Made by a program: the position numbers and the translations under genes
Notes under the pieces: model-generated
What the model was told of the DNA's origin: nothing
Seen by the model: only the letters and a program-made list of their open reading frames with translations
Databases searched by the model: none
Origin: Caulobacteraceae bacterium PMMR1
Lineage (GTDB): Bacteria > Pseudomonadota > Alphaproteobacteria > Caulobacterales > Caulobacteraceae
Direction: 5' to 3'
Length of the DNA stretch: 64,000 nt
Assembly (NCBI GenBank): GCA_000733915.1
Contig: JPOM01000001.1
Coordinates: 2,232,001-2,296,000 of the forward strand
Shown here: positions 37,879 through 46,502 of the stretch, one piece after another
Layout of the letters: each line of letters begins with the position of its first letter
How positions within the stretch are numbered: the stretch's first letter is position 1

Positions 37879-38027
37879 GGACGAGACCTCTTGTACGCCA
37901 GGAGCGTAGGGGGCCGGCGGGGCGGGCTCAAGGGGCGCTGGCCCGCCTCCCGGGAACCCGGGTCGAAACCCGATCCGTTCAGCCCGCGTTCAGGATGGCG
38001 AAGGGGACGGGCTGGAGCTGAAACGAC

Positions 38028-40379
38028 ATGGCGCTGACGAGAACGACGAAGGCCCCCGCGGGCAGCGACCGCGAGGGTTCGGGCGCCGCGACGCGGGCGC
38101 CGCTGGAACTCTGGGGCGGGCCGGAGTGCACGGTCAATCGGGTGGGCGACCTCTTCTATGACCAGACGGTCCGCACCGGGCACCAGGACCGGATCGAGGA
38201 CCTCGACCTGTTCGCCGGCCTGGGGCTGAAGGCGCTGCGCTATCCGGTGCTGTGGGAGCGGATCGCGCCCAACCGGCCCGATGCCCGGGACTGGCGCTGG
38301 AGCGACGCGCGCTTGAACCGCATCCGTGCGCTCGGCCTGCGACCGATCGCGGGACTGACGCACCACGGTTCAGGGCCGCGCTACACGCACCTTCTGGACC
38401 CGGAGTTCGCCGCCGGCCTCGCCCAGCACGCCCGCGCGGTGGCCGAGCGCTATCCGTGGCTGGACGCCTACACGCCCGTGAACGAGCCCCTGACCACGGC
38501 GCGGTTCTCCGCCCTCTATGGTCACTGGTACCCGCACGCCCGGGACGAGGCGGCCTTCTACCAGGCTCTGCTGAACCAGATCGACGCCGTGCGCCTGGCC
38601 ATGCGGGCGGTCCGCCAGGTGAACCCGGCGGCCCAGCTGATCCAGACCGAGGACTTCGGCTTCACCTTCTGCACGCCGCCGGTGCAACAGCAGGCGGACC
38701 ACGACAACACCCGCCGCTGGCTGACCTGGGACCTGCTCACCGGCCGGGTGACGCCGGAGCATCCGATGTTCGCGCGCATCGCCGGTTTCGGGCTGGAGGA
38801 TCAGCTGCGCGCCATCGCCGAGGACCCCTGCCCGCCCGACGTGATCGGCGTGAACCACTACCTGACCAGCGAGCGGCTGCTGGATCATCGCACCGAGGCC
38901 TATCCGCTGTCGCGGCGCGGCGGAAACGGCTGGCAGGCCTTCGCCGACGTGGAGGCGGTGCGCGCCGTCATGCCCGGCGTGCAAGGCTGGGAGCGGCTGC
39001 TGGAGCAGGTCTGGGACCGCTATCGCCTGCCGCTCGCAGTCACCGAGTGCCACGTGAGCTGCACCCGCGAGGAGCAGGTGCGCTGGCTGGCGGAGTGCTG
39101 GGACGCGGCGGAGGCGCTGCGGGCCCGAGGCGTGCCGGTGCGCGCGGTCACCGCCTGGTCGTTGCTGGGCGCCTTCGACTGGAACCGGCTGCTGACCACC
39201 GATGCGGGCTACTACGAGTCCGGCGTCTTCGACGTCAGCGCCGGTCGTCCTCGCCCGACCCAGCTGGCCGAGGCCTGTCGGCGCCTGGCCCGGGGAGAGA
39301 GCGTGGCGGAGCTTCCCGGCGCCGCGGGCCCGGGCTGGTGGACCCGCGACCTGCGCCTGGAATACGCGCCCGTGTGGCGGCGGGATCAGGTTCCGGTGCG
39401 CCGGCGCTGGCGCGCGGAGGCGACCCAGCGGCCGCTGCTGATCACAGGCGCGACCGGCACGCTCGGCCAGGCGATCGCCCGCGCCTGCGAGCACCGCGGC
39501 CTGGCCTACGTCCTGACCGATCGGGCGAGCTTGCCCCTGGACGACCCGGAGGCGGCGCGGCGGGTGCTGGGCGAGCTCCGCCCGTGGGCGGTGGCCAACG
39601 CCACGGGCTGGGTGCGGGTGGACGAGGCCGAGCATGCGCGCGACGGCTGCCTGGCCGCCAACGCCGCCGCCGTGGCCCATCTCGCCGCCGCCTGCTGCGA
39701 CGTCGACGCGGCGCTCCTGACCTTCTCCTCCGACCTGGTGTTCGACGGTTCGGCGACCCGCCCTTACGTCGAGCGCGACGCGCCCCGCCCCCTGAACGTC
39801 TACGGCGAGAGCAAGGCCCTGGCGGAGGCTGAAGCGCTCCGGTCCGGCGCGCGCGCGCTGGTGGTGCGCACCGCCGCCTTCTTCCAGCCCTACGACCCGC
39901 ACAACTTCGCCCACCACCTGGTCCGGGCGCTGCGCCGCGGCGAGCGGTTCGAGGCGGCGAACGATCTGATCGTCTCCCCGACCTATGTGCCGGACCTGGT
40001 GAACCACAGCCTGGACCTGCTGCTCGACGGCGAGACGGGCCTTCGCCACCTGGCCAACGTCGGCGCGGTGAGCTGGGCTGAGTTCGGCATAAGGCTCGCC
40101 GAGGCGGTCGGCCTGGACGCGCGGCGCGTGATCGGCCGCCCGCACGCGCGCTTCGGCTGGGCTGCGGCGCGCCCGGCCTATGCGGCGCTCGGGACCGAGC
40201 GGGGCCAGCTGATGCCCGCGCTGGACGACGCCATCGCCCGCTGGGCTGAGGTGATGCGCGAGGGCCTGAGCGACCTGCCGGCCGTCAAGGCGCCCTCGCC
40301 CGAGGTCATCGACCTAAAGACGGCCCGCAGCTTCGCCCCGTCCCGCCGCCGCGCCTCGGCCCGGGTCCTCGACGCCTGA
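38028..40379 (+). CDS. Fusion of family 1 glycosyl hydrolase-like and RmlD-like sugar-nucleotide reductase domains
   Basis: 783 residues in one frame. Residues ~25-430 form a GH1-like barrel: acid/base motif VNEP (E ~152) in YTPVNEPLTTARF and a possible nucleophile in LAVTECHVSC (E ~340), where the usual TENG is TECH. From ~470 an extended SDR domain of the dTDP-4-dehydrorhamnose reductase type follows: TGATGTLGQAIARA for NAD(P), LLTFSSDLVFDGSATRPYVE, and catalytic YGESK (Tyr ~592). Whether the GH1 half hydrolyses glycosides is uncertain. The pairing suggests a role in surface polysaccharide or nucleotide-sugar metabolism. Divergent from the VWA gene. Confidence 0.87.
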   Translation: MALTRTTKAPAGSDREGSGAATRAPLELWGGPECTVNRVGDLFYDQTVRTGHQDRIEDLDLFAGLGLKALRYPVLWERIAPNRPDARDWRWSDARLNRIRALGLRPIAGLTHHGSGPRYTHLLDPEFAAGLAQHARAVAERYPWLDAYTPVNEPLTTARFSALYGHWYPHARDEAAFYQALLNQIDAVRLAMRAVRQVNPAAQLIQTEDFGFTFCTPPVQQQADHDNTRRWLTWDLLTGRVTPEHPMFARIAGFGLEDQLRAIAEDPCPPDVIGVNHYLTSERLLDHRTEAYPLSRRGGNGWQAFADVEAVRAVMPGVQGWERLLEQVWDRYRLPLAVTECHVSCTREEQVRWLAECWDAAEALRARGVPVRAVTAWSLLGAFDWNRLLTTDAGYYESGVFDVSAGRPRPTQLAEACRRLARGESVAELPGAAGPGWWTRDLRLEYAPVWRRDQVPVRRRWRAEATQRPLLITGATGTLGQAIARACEHRGLAYVLTDRASLPLDDPEAARRVLGELRPWAVANATGWVRVDEAEHARDGCLAANAAAVAHLAAACCDVDAALLTFSSDLVFDGSATRPYVERDAPRPLNVYGESKALAEAEALRSGARALVVRTAAFFQPYDPHNFAHHLVRALRRGERFEAANDLIVSPTYVPDLVNHSLDLLLDGETGLRHLANVGAVSWAEFGIRLAEAVGLDARRVIGRPHARFGWAAARPAYAALGTERGQLMPALDDAIARWAEVMREGLSDLPAVKAPSPEVIDLKTARSFAPSRRRASARVLDA

Positions 40380-40382
40380 GGC

Positions 40383-40414
40383 GCGGCCGCCACGGACCGC
40401 CCCGCGGCGGCCGC
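40383..40414. terminator. Hairpin between convergent GH1-RmlD and serine hydrolase genes
   Basis: A perfect 9-bp inverted repeat, GCGGCCGCC ... GGCGGCCGC with a 14-nt loop, lies exactly between the converging stop codons. There is no T-tract, so intrinsic termination is possible but unproven. Confidence 0.45.
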
Positions 40415-41803
40415 TCAGTTCACGACGTCCAGAATCAGGAACTGCTCGAGCTTGCCGTTGTCGAAGCCGCGCTCGACGGCGCGCAGCGTCCGGGTCGAGG
40501 TGGTGATCGTCCAGACCCGGGTGGTCATGCCGCCGCGCTGGCTCTCGCTCGCGAGCTGGAAGAGCCACGCCGGCCCAAGCCGGCCCAGCCCCGCCTTGTG
40601 GTCGGCCAGGGCCTGGGCGGTCAGATAGCTGTTCCCGTTCGCCGTGAAGAGGTCCCGCTCGATGCGGCCCTGGCGCAGGTCGTCGAACACGCGACGCGCC
40701 CGCGCTTCGGCCGCCGTGGGCGCGACCGCCACCGCCGCCACCCGCGCATTCAGGCTCTCGGCGCTGGCCGCATCGCTGTTGGTGGTGACCACCACCGCCG
40801 TCCGCTGCGCCGGCCACATGCGGTTGTCGGTCACCATGCCGGAGGCCTCGCCCCCGTGCCCGATCCTCAGCCGGCCGTGGTCGTCCTCGATGTCGAGCCC
40901 CAGGCCATAGTGCGTGTCGCGCCCGGACGTCAGCTTCACCGGCGTGAGCATGGCCTCGTAGGACGCGGGCGTGAGCAGGCTGCGGTCCATCAGGCTGATG
41001 TCCCACTTGGCCAGTTCGGTGGGCGTCATGGCCAGCTCGCCCGCGGCGAACAGCCAGCCGCGGCCCTCCTTGGCGGCCGGCCGGACCGGACCCAAGCCGT
41101 AGCGGGTGTAAGGCAGGGCGTCGGAGGGCCGCTCGGGCAGGGCGTCGTGGTCGATGACGCCCTCCATGTGCAGCGGCTGGAACACATGCGCCTGCAGGAA
41201 GGCGAGCAGCGGCTGGCCGGACGCCTTCTCCACGATCGCCCCCGCCACCGCATATCCCGTGTTGGAGTACTGCCAGTCGGCGCCGGGTTCGAAGTCGAGG
41301 GGCTTTTTGGCCCATTCGTCCAGCAGGGCCTGGACGGTGACCGGGCGGGTCATCTCCGGCGGAACGAAGTCCTGGGGCCAGAAGTCGCGATAGCCCGCCG
41401 TGTGGCTCAGCAGCTGGCGCAGGGTGACCCGGTCGGCGGAGGCGAGGTCGGGCAGGAAGCGCGAGACCTTGTCGTCGAGGCTGAGCTTGCCCTGCGCCTG
41501 CAGGATCAGGATCGCCACCGCGGTGAACTCCTTGGACACCGAGGCGATGGCGTAGCGGGACGCGGGCGTGGCCGGCGTGGCCGGGGCTGTCCGGGCCAGG
41601 CCGTAGGCCCGGGCGTAGGCGACCTTGCCGTCGCGCACGACTGCGATCGAGGCGGAGGGCGCGCCGGTCCGCTTCAGCCAGTCGCGCACGCTGGCGTCAA
41701 TGCGCGCGGTGTCGGCGGGGGTGAGCGGCGCGGCCAAGGCGGCGCCGGCGACGGTCGCGGACAGGGCCAGGGCGGCCGCGGCCAGGCGGATCTTTTCGAG
41801 CAT
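40415..41803 (-). CDS. Secreted serine hydrolase (beta-lactamase/DD-peptidase family)
   Basis: 462 residues. Signal peptide (LAAAALALSATVAGAALA). Beta-lactamase-class C-like fold: SxxK motif in AIASVSKEFTAVAILIL (Ser ~93), YSN motif in WQYSNTGYAVAGAIVEKA, and a GHGGEASGMVTDN motif replacing the KTG box. A C-terminal domain of ~110 residues follows, with strands such as RVWTITTSTRTLRAVE. Probably hydrolyses an ester or peptide in the periplasm; whether it acts on beta-lactams is not shown. Last gene of a minus-strand run murI, ABC-2 permease, this gene. Confidence 0.88.
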   Translation of the reverse strand: MLEKIRLAAAALALSATVAGAALAAPLTPADTARIDASVRDWLKRTGAPSASIAVVRDGKVAYARAYGLARTAPATPATPASRYAIASVSKEFTAVAILILQAQGKLSLDDKVSRFLPDLASADRVTLRQLLSHTAGYRDFWPQDFVPPEMTRPVTVQALLDEWAKKPLDFEPGADWQYSNTGYAVAGAIVEKASGQPLLAFLQAHVFQPLHMEGVIDHDALPERPSDALPYTRYGLGPVRPAAKEGRGWLFAAGELAMTPTELAKWDISLMDRSLLTPASYEAMLTPVKLTSGRDTHYGLGLDIEDDHGRLRIGHGGEASGMVTDNRMWPAQRTAVVVTTNSDAASAESLNARVAAVAVAPTAAEARARRVFDDLRQGRIERDLFTANGNSYLTAQALADHKAGLGRLGPAWLFQLASESQRGGMTTRVWTITTSTRTLRAVERGFDNGKLEQFLILDVVN

Positions 41804-41873
41804 GGAGCGTCCCTCAGGTCGCGCCGAGCTTAGAACCTGCCTGCGCCTGCGGCCAAGGGGCGCGAGGGCGAGC

Positions 41874-42713
41874 TCAGGTCTTCAGCCGCCAGCCGGACCG
41901 GAAAATCGCCCAGCACCAGACGCCGAGCCCCACGGTCAGCCCCAGCGTCAGCGCCACCCCCGCCGCCAGGGACCCGTCCGCATGGCCTATGAAGCCGTAC
42001 CGGAAGCCGTCGATCAGGTAGAAGAACGGGTTGTAGTGGCTCACCGCCCGGAACGGCTCGGGCAGGCGCTCCACCCGGTAGAAGGTGCCCGACAGGAAGG
42101 TCAGGGGCATGACCACGAAGTTGGTGACCCCCGCCAGATGGTCGAACTTCTCGGCCCAGAGGCCGGTCAGCACGCCCACGAAGCCCATCATCAGCGAGGC
42201 GATGACCGAGAAGTAGAGGACCGCCCAGAGCGCATGCACGCCGAAATGCGCGAAGGGCCAGACCGCCACGGCCGTCACCAGGCCCACCAGCATCCCCCGC
42301 GTCGCCGCCCCCAGGGAAAATCCGGCCATCAGCTCGAAGGGCGACAGCGGCGGGGTCAGGAAGTCCGGCGCGGTGCCCATGATCTTGGCCTGGATCAGGG
42401 ACGAGCTGGAATTGGCGAAGGCGTTGTTCAGGATCGCCATCATGATCAGGCCGGGCCCGACGAACTGGCCATAGCTCGCCCCCGCTGCGCCCGGCCGGGC
42501 GCCCTGCATGGCGACCACGAAGATCATCATGTAGAGCAGGGTCGTCACCACCGGCGCGGCCACGGTCTGCAGCCCGACCTTCCAGAAGCGGCGCACCTCG
42601 CGCAGGTAGAGGGTGCGAAGGCCCGTCCAGTTCACGCCATGATAGCGCCGGGGCTCCAGCGGGGCCGCGGCCCGCTGCGCCACGATGGGGGTGACGATGT
42701 TCATGGTCCCCAT
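41874..42713 (-). CDS. ABC-2 type transporter permease
   Basis: 279 residues with six membrane helices (for example TVAAPVVTTLLYMMIFVVAM, MLVGLVTAVAVWPFAHF, FSVIASLMMGFVGVLTGLWA, VALTLGLTVGLGVWCWAIF) and the ABC-2 signature region FVVMPLTFLSGTFYRVERLP. Members export drugs, polysaccharides or lipids with a separate ATPase, and this one resembles the YadH-type permeases. No ATP-binding subunit is adjacent in the window. 42 bp downstream of murI on the same strand. Confidence 0.92.
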   Translation of the reverse strand: MGTMNIVTPIVAQRAAAPLEPRRYHGVNWTGLRTLYLREVRRFWKVGLQTVAAPVVTTLLYMMIFVVAMQGARPGAAGASYGQFVGPGLIMMAILNNAFANSSSSLIQAKIMGTAPDFLTPPLSPFELMAGFSLGAATRGMLVGLVTAVAVWPFAHFGVHALWAVLYFSVIASLMMGFVGVLTGLWAEKFDHLAGVTNFVVMPLTFLSGTFYRVERLPEPFRAVSHYNPFFYLIDGFRYGFIGHADGSLAAGVALTLGLTVGLGVWCWAIFRSGWRLKT

Positions 42714-42755
42714 GTGCCCCTGCTCTCCGCCGAGCGCAACGCCGTCGGTTGCGGT

Positions 42756-43607
42756 TCAGGCGGCCTCGAAGCGGACGGGCGCGCCCCAGAAGGTCTGGAC
42801 CAGCCCGTTCTGGTCCGCCGCCTCGCCCGTGGTCATGAAGGCGCGCCGGCCGCCGTCGCCGATGTCGTATTCCGGGTGGCGCGCGACGTAGGCGGTCAGG
42901 GCGTCGGCCACCGCGGTCGGCTGGTGGATCAAGGGCGTGCCGGGCGGCAGCGCCTCCCGGAACAGGTCCGCCACGATCTCGTAGTGGGTGCAGCCCAAGA
43001 TCGCCCGGTCGGGATAGCGGCCGATGCGCTTGCGCAGCGCCTCCGCATGGCCGCGGATGCAGGCCTGAAGCGCCTCCCGCGGCTCGCCCCGCTCGATCAG
43101 CCGGGCCAGCTCCGGGCAGGGCTCGGAGAACACCGCGACGTCCTGGCGGCGCTTGTCGATCTCGATCTCATAGACGCGGCTCTGGACCGTCGCCGGCGTG
43201 GCGAAGACGCCGATCACGTCGAGCTTCTCCACCTTCTCGCCGCGCCGCTCGGCCTCGTGCTCCCAGGGCAGCCCCGTGGCCGCCTCGATGGTGGGCACGA
43301 TGATGCCGAGCACGTTCACCGGACGGCCCAGCTCGCGCCTGCATCCCGGCAGCCAGGTCTGCTGCAGCCGGCGCAGCGCGATGGCCGAGGCGGTGTTGCA
43401 GGCCAGGACCACCAGGCTCGCGCCGGCGCTGAACAGGCGCTCGCAGCCCGCCCGGGTGAGCGCGACGATCTCCTCGCCCGGACGCCCGCCATAGGGCGCG
43501 TTGGCCTGGTCGCCGAGATAGAGGAAGTCCGCCTGCGGCAGCCGCTCCACCAGCGCGTGGTGCACCGAGAGCCCGCCGATGCCGGAGTCGAACACGCCGA
43601 TCGCCAT
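42756..43607 (-). CDS. murI: Glutamate racemase
   Basis: 283 residues from the ATG at 43607. Makes D-glutamate for peptidoglycan. The two catalytic cysteines are in VVLACNTASAIALRRL and in AILGCTHYEIVADLFREALP, with the N-terminal FDSGIGGLSVHHALVERLPQ and the LYLGDQANAPYGGRP segment (DxxxxPYG). Length is slightly above the usual ~265. Upstream is a short hypothetical gene; downstream an ABC-2 permease. Confidence 0.95.
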   Translation of the reverse strand: MAIGVFDSGIGGLSVHHALVERLPQADFLYLGDQANAPYGGRPGEEIVALTRAGCERLFSAGASLVVLACNTASAIALRRLQQTWLPGCRRELGRPVNVLGIIVPTIEAATGLPWEHEAERRGEKVEKLDVIGVFATPATVQSRVYEIEIDKRRQDVAVFSEPCPELARLIERGEPREALQACIRGHAEALRKRIGRYPDRAILGCTHYEIVADLFREALPPGTPLIHQPTAVADALTAYVARHPEYDIGDGGRRAFMTTGEAADQNGLVQTFWGAPVRFEAA

Positions 43608-43662
43608 CCGGCGCTCTTGCCCGAGCCGCCCGCCGCCGTCCAGCGCGGGCTGCGCGCCGGGC

Positions 43663-43872
43663 TCAGCGGCGGTAGGTCGCGTTGGCGGTGTCGCTGCGCA
43701 GGCCGCGCTCGGACCCGCTGTCGTCGGAGCCGGTCGAGGCGCCCGCGCCCGTGTGCGGCTGAGGCGCGACGGGCTCGTGCGAGGCCTTCGGCGCGGACGG
43801 CGCGCCGGCCGGCATGGCCTCGGGGATGTGGCCGCCGTGCGGGGTCGTACGCGTGCCGCGCCACTGCACCAC
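43663..43872 (-). CDS. Short hypothetical protein, possibly truncated by the IS derivative
   Basis: 69 residues from a GTG at 43872 (VQWRGTRTTPHGGHIPEAMP), Ser/Pro/Gly-rich and apparently disordered, ending SDTANATYRR. No family recognised. The start lies 12 bp from the left end of the IS256-derived element, so a longer original protein may have lost its N-terminus when the element inserted. Could also be a chance frame. 55 bp upstream of murI. Confidence 0.4.
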   Translation of the reverse strand: MVQWRGTRTTPHGGHIPEAMPAGAPSAPKASHEPVAPQPHTGAGASTGSDDSGSERGLRSDTANATYRR

Positions 43873-43883
43873 CGCTGCGCCCA

Positions 43884-43910
43884 GATCGTGTCCCGAGCCG
43901 TGGTGTAGCT
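43884..43910 (+). repeat. Left terminal inverted repeat of the IS256 derivative
   Basis: Reads outward-in from GATCGTGTCCCGAGCCG; its reverse complement starts AGCTACACCACGGCT and matches the right repeat at 24 of 27 positions. Confidence 0.7.
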
Positions 43911-43953
43911 TCGGCGGTGTGATCCCCGCGATCTCCGGCTGGGCCGGGTCTGG

Positions 43954-44334
43954 TCAGGCGGCCATGGCGGGCAGGCGGACGAGGGCATCATCGCTGAGCG
44001 GTGCGAAGCTTTCCAGCGGCATGTAGCGGGAGCGCTGGACGGCCCATTCGTCGGATTGCTCGAGCAGGATGGCGCCGACGCGGCGGGCGAGCGCGGCCTC
44101 GTTTGGGAAGATGCCGACGACCTCGGTTCGCCGCTTGATCTCCCGGTTCACTGGCTCGATCGGGTTCACCGAGTGGATCTTCACCCGATGGGCGGCCGGG
44201 AAGCTCGCGCCGGTGAGCTGGCCCGCCTCCAGCTCCATCCGCCGCTGGGCGGCGAAGCCGATCATCTCGCGCAGCAGATCGGCGTCGGCGCTCTTCTCCA
44301 TCAGCCCGCCAAGGGCGATCATGTCCTCGGTCAT
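43954..44334 (-). pseudogene. Internally deleted IS256-family transposase (N- and C-terminal ends fused in frame)
   Basis: 126 residues in an open frame. Residues 1 to ~44 ([20 protein letters not shown] and [19 protein letters not shown]) match the start of IS256-family transposases; from ~45 on ([59 protein letters not shown]) it matches their last ~80 residues. A full protein is about 400 residues, so ~270 are gone, with the join in frame. The C-terminal Glu of the DDE triad would lie near NREIKRR; the two Asp are lost. Could be translated as a small protein and possibly interfere with transposition; unproven. Confidence 0.85.
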
Positions 44335-44470
44335 CTTCGGTCTCGTGGTCTTGGGTTGAGGTCGGCAAATCCGACCCTAACCGATGATCGCAGATGACCA
44401 CCCCGCGACGCCGGTCGCTCACTACGGCGCCTTGTGGGGGCGCGCTACGCGAGCGGCTTCGCTACCGCCC

Positions 44471-44497
44471 AGCTACACCACGTCTGGGGACACGACC
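44471..44497 (-). repeat. Right terminal inverted repeat of the IS256 derivative
   Basis: AGCTACACCACGTCTGGGGA followed by CACGACC; pairs with the left repeat in inverted orientation with three mismatches. Confidence 0.7.
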
Positions 44498-44683
44498 CCT
44501 TGCGGCGGCCGGTCTAGCTTTAGCATGCCGCGCAGAGCCACTTCTCCGCAGCCGCGGCCACAGCGGCCTCCTTGGCGAGTTCTCCGGCCTGAGCGCGTCC
44601 GACCCTGTCCAGATCACAAGGTGGGACCCGCGGTGGGACCGCCGGAGCCGAAGGGCTAAAACATCAACAAATACAAACGTCCG

Positions 44684-44773
44684 TGGCGGAGAGGGAGGGA
44701 TTCGAACCCTCGATACCCTTGCGAGTATGCCGCATTTCGAGTGCGGTGCTTTCAACCACTCAGCCACCTCTCC
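44684..44773 (-). tRNA. tRNA-Ser (anticodon CGA)
   Basis: Cloverleaf read on the minus strand: acceptor GGAGAGG pairs with CCTCTCC, encoded CCA at 44684-44686, D-arm GGCTGAGTGGTTGAAAGC, anticodon stem CCGCA/TGCGG with loop CTCGAAA giving CGA, a long variable arm (CATACTCGCAAGGGTATCG region) as in class II tRNAs, and T-arm GAGGGTTCGAATCCCTC. Reads UCG. Its 3' end faces the IS256-derived element. Confidence 0.95.
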
Positions 44774-45052
44774 AGAGGGTCGTCGAGGCCGCCAAGGGGC
44801 CGCCTGAGCGAGGGCGCGGAACCTAGTCGGGGAGGTCGGCGCATGCAAGGGCGTGTCCGGGATCAGCCCCTGCGAGACGGCGGGGTCTCTGCGGCCTGGG
44901 GCTGGGCGAGGCCAACGTGCGGGCTTGGCTCCGCGGGACGGTCCGGGCAGGGTGGGCGGCTGAGATCGGGGGCGGCGCATGCAGGCGCGAGGCAAGGTGG
45001 TGCGCGTCACGGGGGCGTATGGGCCGCGGCCCGACCGCGCGGGGCCGACGCG

Positions 45053-46495
45053 GTGAACGGGCTTCGGCGGCGCTATGTCGAGGTCGCGGGCCGGCTCGTG
45101 CACCTGCGCTCCGCAGGAGCGGGCCCGCCGCTGGTGCTGCTGCACCAGTCCCCGCGCTCCTCCGAGGAGCTCGAGCCGCTCATGGCGGCCCTGGCGGCGC
45201 AGTTCGAGGTCATCGCGCCGGACACGCCCGGCAACGGCCTGTCGGACCCTCTGCCTGCGCGTCAGGTCGAGATCGAGCGCTTCGCCGAGGCGCTCGCCGG
45301 CCTCTTCGACGCGATCGGGCTGCCGCGCGCCGGGGTCTACGGCGTCCATACCGGCGCGGCGATCGGGGCGGCGTTTGCGGCGCGCTATCCCGAGCGGGTC
45401 GCGTTCGCCCTGCTCAACGGCGTCCCCTGCTTTGACGCCGCAGAGCGCGCCGAGCTGATCGGCCGCTATCTGCCGCCCTTTGAGCCGGCGTGGGACGGCT
45501 CGCACCTCGCCTGGCTCTGGGCGCGGCTGCGCGAGCAGACGATCTTCTTCCCCTGGTACGAGACCCGCACGTCGGCGCGCATGGCCTATGACGCCCCCTC
45601 GCCCGCGGCGATGCAGGCGGGGGTGCTCGATTTCCTGCGGGCGGGCGAGACCTATCGCGTCCCCTATCGCGCCGCCCTGAGCTTCGACGGGCGCTCGATC
45701 GCCGCCGCCTGGTCCGAGCGGGTCCAGGTGGTCGCGACGGCGCGCGATCCCCTGCGGCCCCACCTCGACCGGCTGGGCGCCGCCATCAGCGCGGCGCGTG
45801 TCGCCGAGATCGCGCCGGGGCTTAAGCCCGTGATCGAGGCCCTGGTCGCGCGGCGGGACCGCATCGACGGCGCCCGCCCGGCCTGGCCCGCCCCGCTTCC
45901 CCAGGCGCGCTTCGTGGAGGGGCCGACGGGGCCGCTGCACCTGCGCGGCTATGGCGATCCCGGGGCGGCGCCGCTCGTCCTCGTGCATGACCTGTTCGGG
46001 TCCGGCGCCGACCTCGCCCGCATCGCCCAGGCCGCCTCGCGCACCCGCTTCGTGCTCACGCCCGACCTTCCCGGCCATGGCGAGAGCGCCGCGGCGGGCG
46101 AGGCGCCCCTCCCGGCGCTCGCGGGCGCGCTGACCCGGCTGGGGGAGGACGCGCGCGAGGTGCGGGCGCTCGGGGCGGCGCGCCGCCTGCTGGACGGCGG
46201 CGCCGAGGCGCTGCGCCCGATGCTGCGCGACCCGCCCGCCCCGCCGGAGGCCGACGCCTGGGGCGGGAGCCTGCTGCGCGCCTGGCAGGTGGTGCGCGAC
46301 CGGCGCCTGTTCGCGCCCGGCCGCCCCCGCACCATTCAGCACCGCGTGCTCGACGCGCCCCCGACCGATCTCGCGCAGCTGCAGACGGAGCTGACCTCCT
46401 ACCTGCAGTGCGCGGACCTTCGGCGGCGCTTCGACGAAGACGCCGTGGCGCGATGCGCCGATCCGGCCCCGCTCGACCCGAACGCCTGGCGCTGA
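45053..46495 (+). CDS. Tandem alpha/beta-hydrolase fold protein
   Basis: 480 residues from the GTG at 45053. The first ~265 residues form an alpha/beta hydrolase: PLVLLHQSPRSSEELEPLMA, PDTPGNGLSDPLPARQ, and an elbow YGVHTGAAIGAAFAARYPER in which the usual GxSxG is GVHTG. A second, shorter copy starts near residue 295 (PLVLVHDLFGSGADLARIAQ; PDLPGHGESAAAGEAP), but its elbow (RALGAARRLLDGG) lacks any nucleophile. This suggests duplication with loss of activity in the second domain. Substrate unknown; no signal peptide. Ends 7 bp before the stop of the converging yebC gene. Confidence 0.8.
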   Translation: MNGLRRRYVEVAGRLVHLRSAGAGPPLVLLHQSPRSSEELEPLMAALAAQFEVIAPDTPGNGLSDPLPARQVEIERFAEALAGLFDAIGLPRAGVYGVHTGAAIGAAFAARYPERVAFALLNGVPCFDAAERAELIGRYLPPFEPAWDGSHLAWLWARLREQTIFFPWYETRTSARMAYDAPSPAAMQAGVLDFLRAGETYRVPYRAALSFDGRSIAAAWSERVQVVATARDPLRPHLDRLGAAISAARVAEIAPGLKPVIEALVARRDRIDGARPAWPAPLPQARFVEGPTGPLHLRGYGDPGAAPLVLVHDLFGSGADLARIAQAASRTRFVLTPDLPGHGESAAAGEAPLPALAGALTRLGEDAREVRALGAARRLLDGGAEALRPMLRDPPAPPEADAWGGSLLRAWQVVRDRRLFAPGRPRTIQHRVLDAPPTDLAQLQTELTSYLQCADLRRRFDEDAVARCADPAPLDPNAWR

Positions 46496-46502
46496 GGGGC
46501 CC

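Larger units (their letters stand above)
43884..44497. mobile_element. IS256-family derivative with internal deletion (MITE-like)
   Basis: A 614-bp element bounded by 27-bp imperfect terminal inverted repeats (43884-43910 and 44471-44497, three mismatches) whose only gene is an in-frame fusion of the two ends of an IS256-family transposase. The middle ~270 residues, including the DDE catalytic region, are missing. An obvious target-site duplication was not found by eye. It cannot move by itself but could be mobilised in trans by an intact copy. It sits between murI's neighbour and tRNA-Ser. Confidence 0.75.

Noticed and set aside
43876-44506. Target-site duplication flanking the IS256 derivative.
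   Set aside because: The 8-9 bases outside the two inverted repeats do not match.
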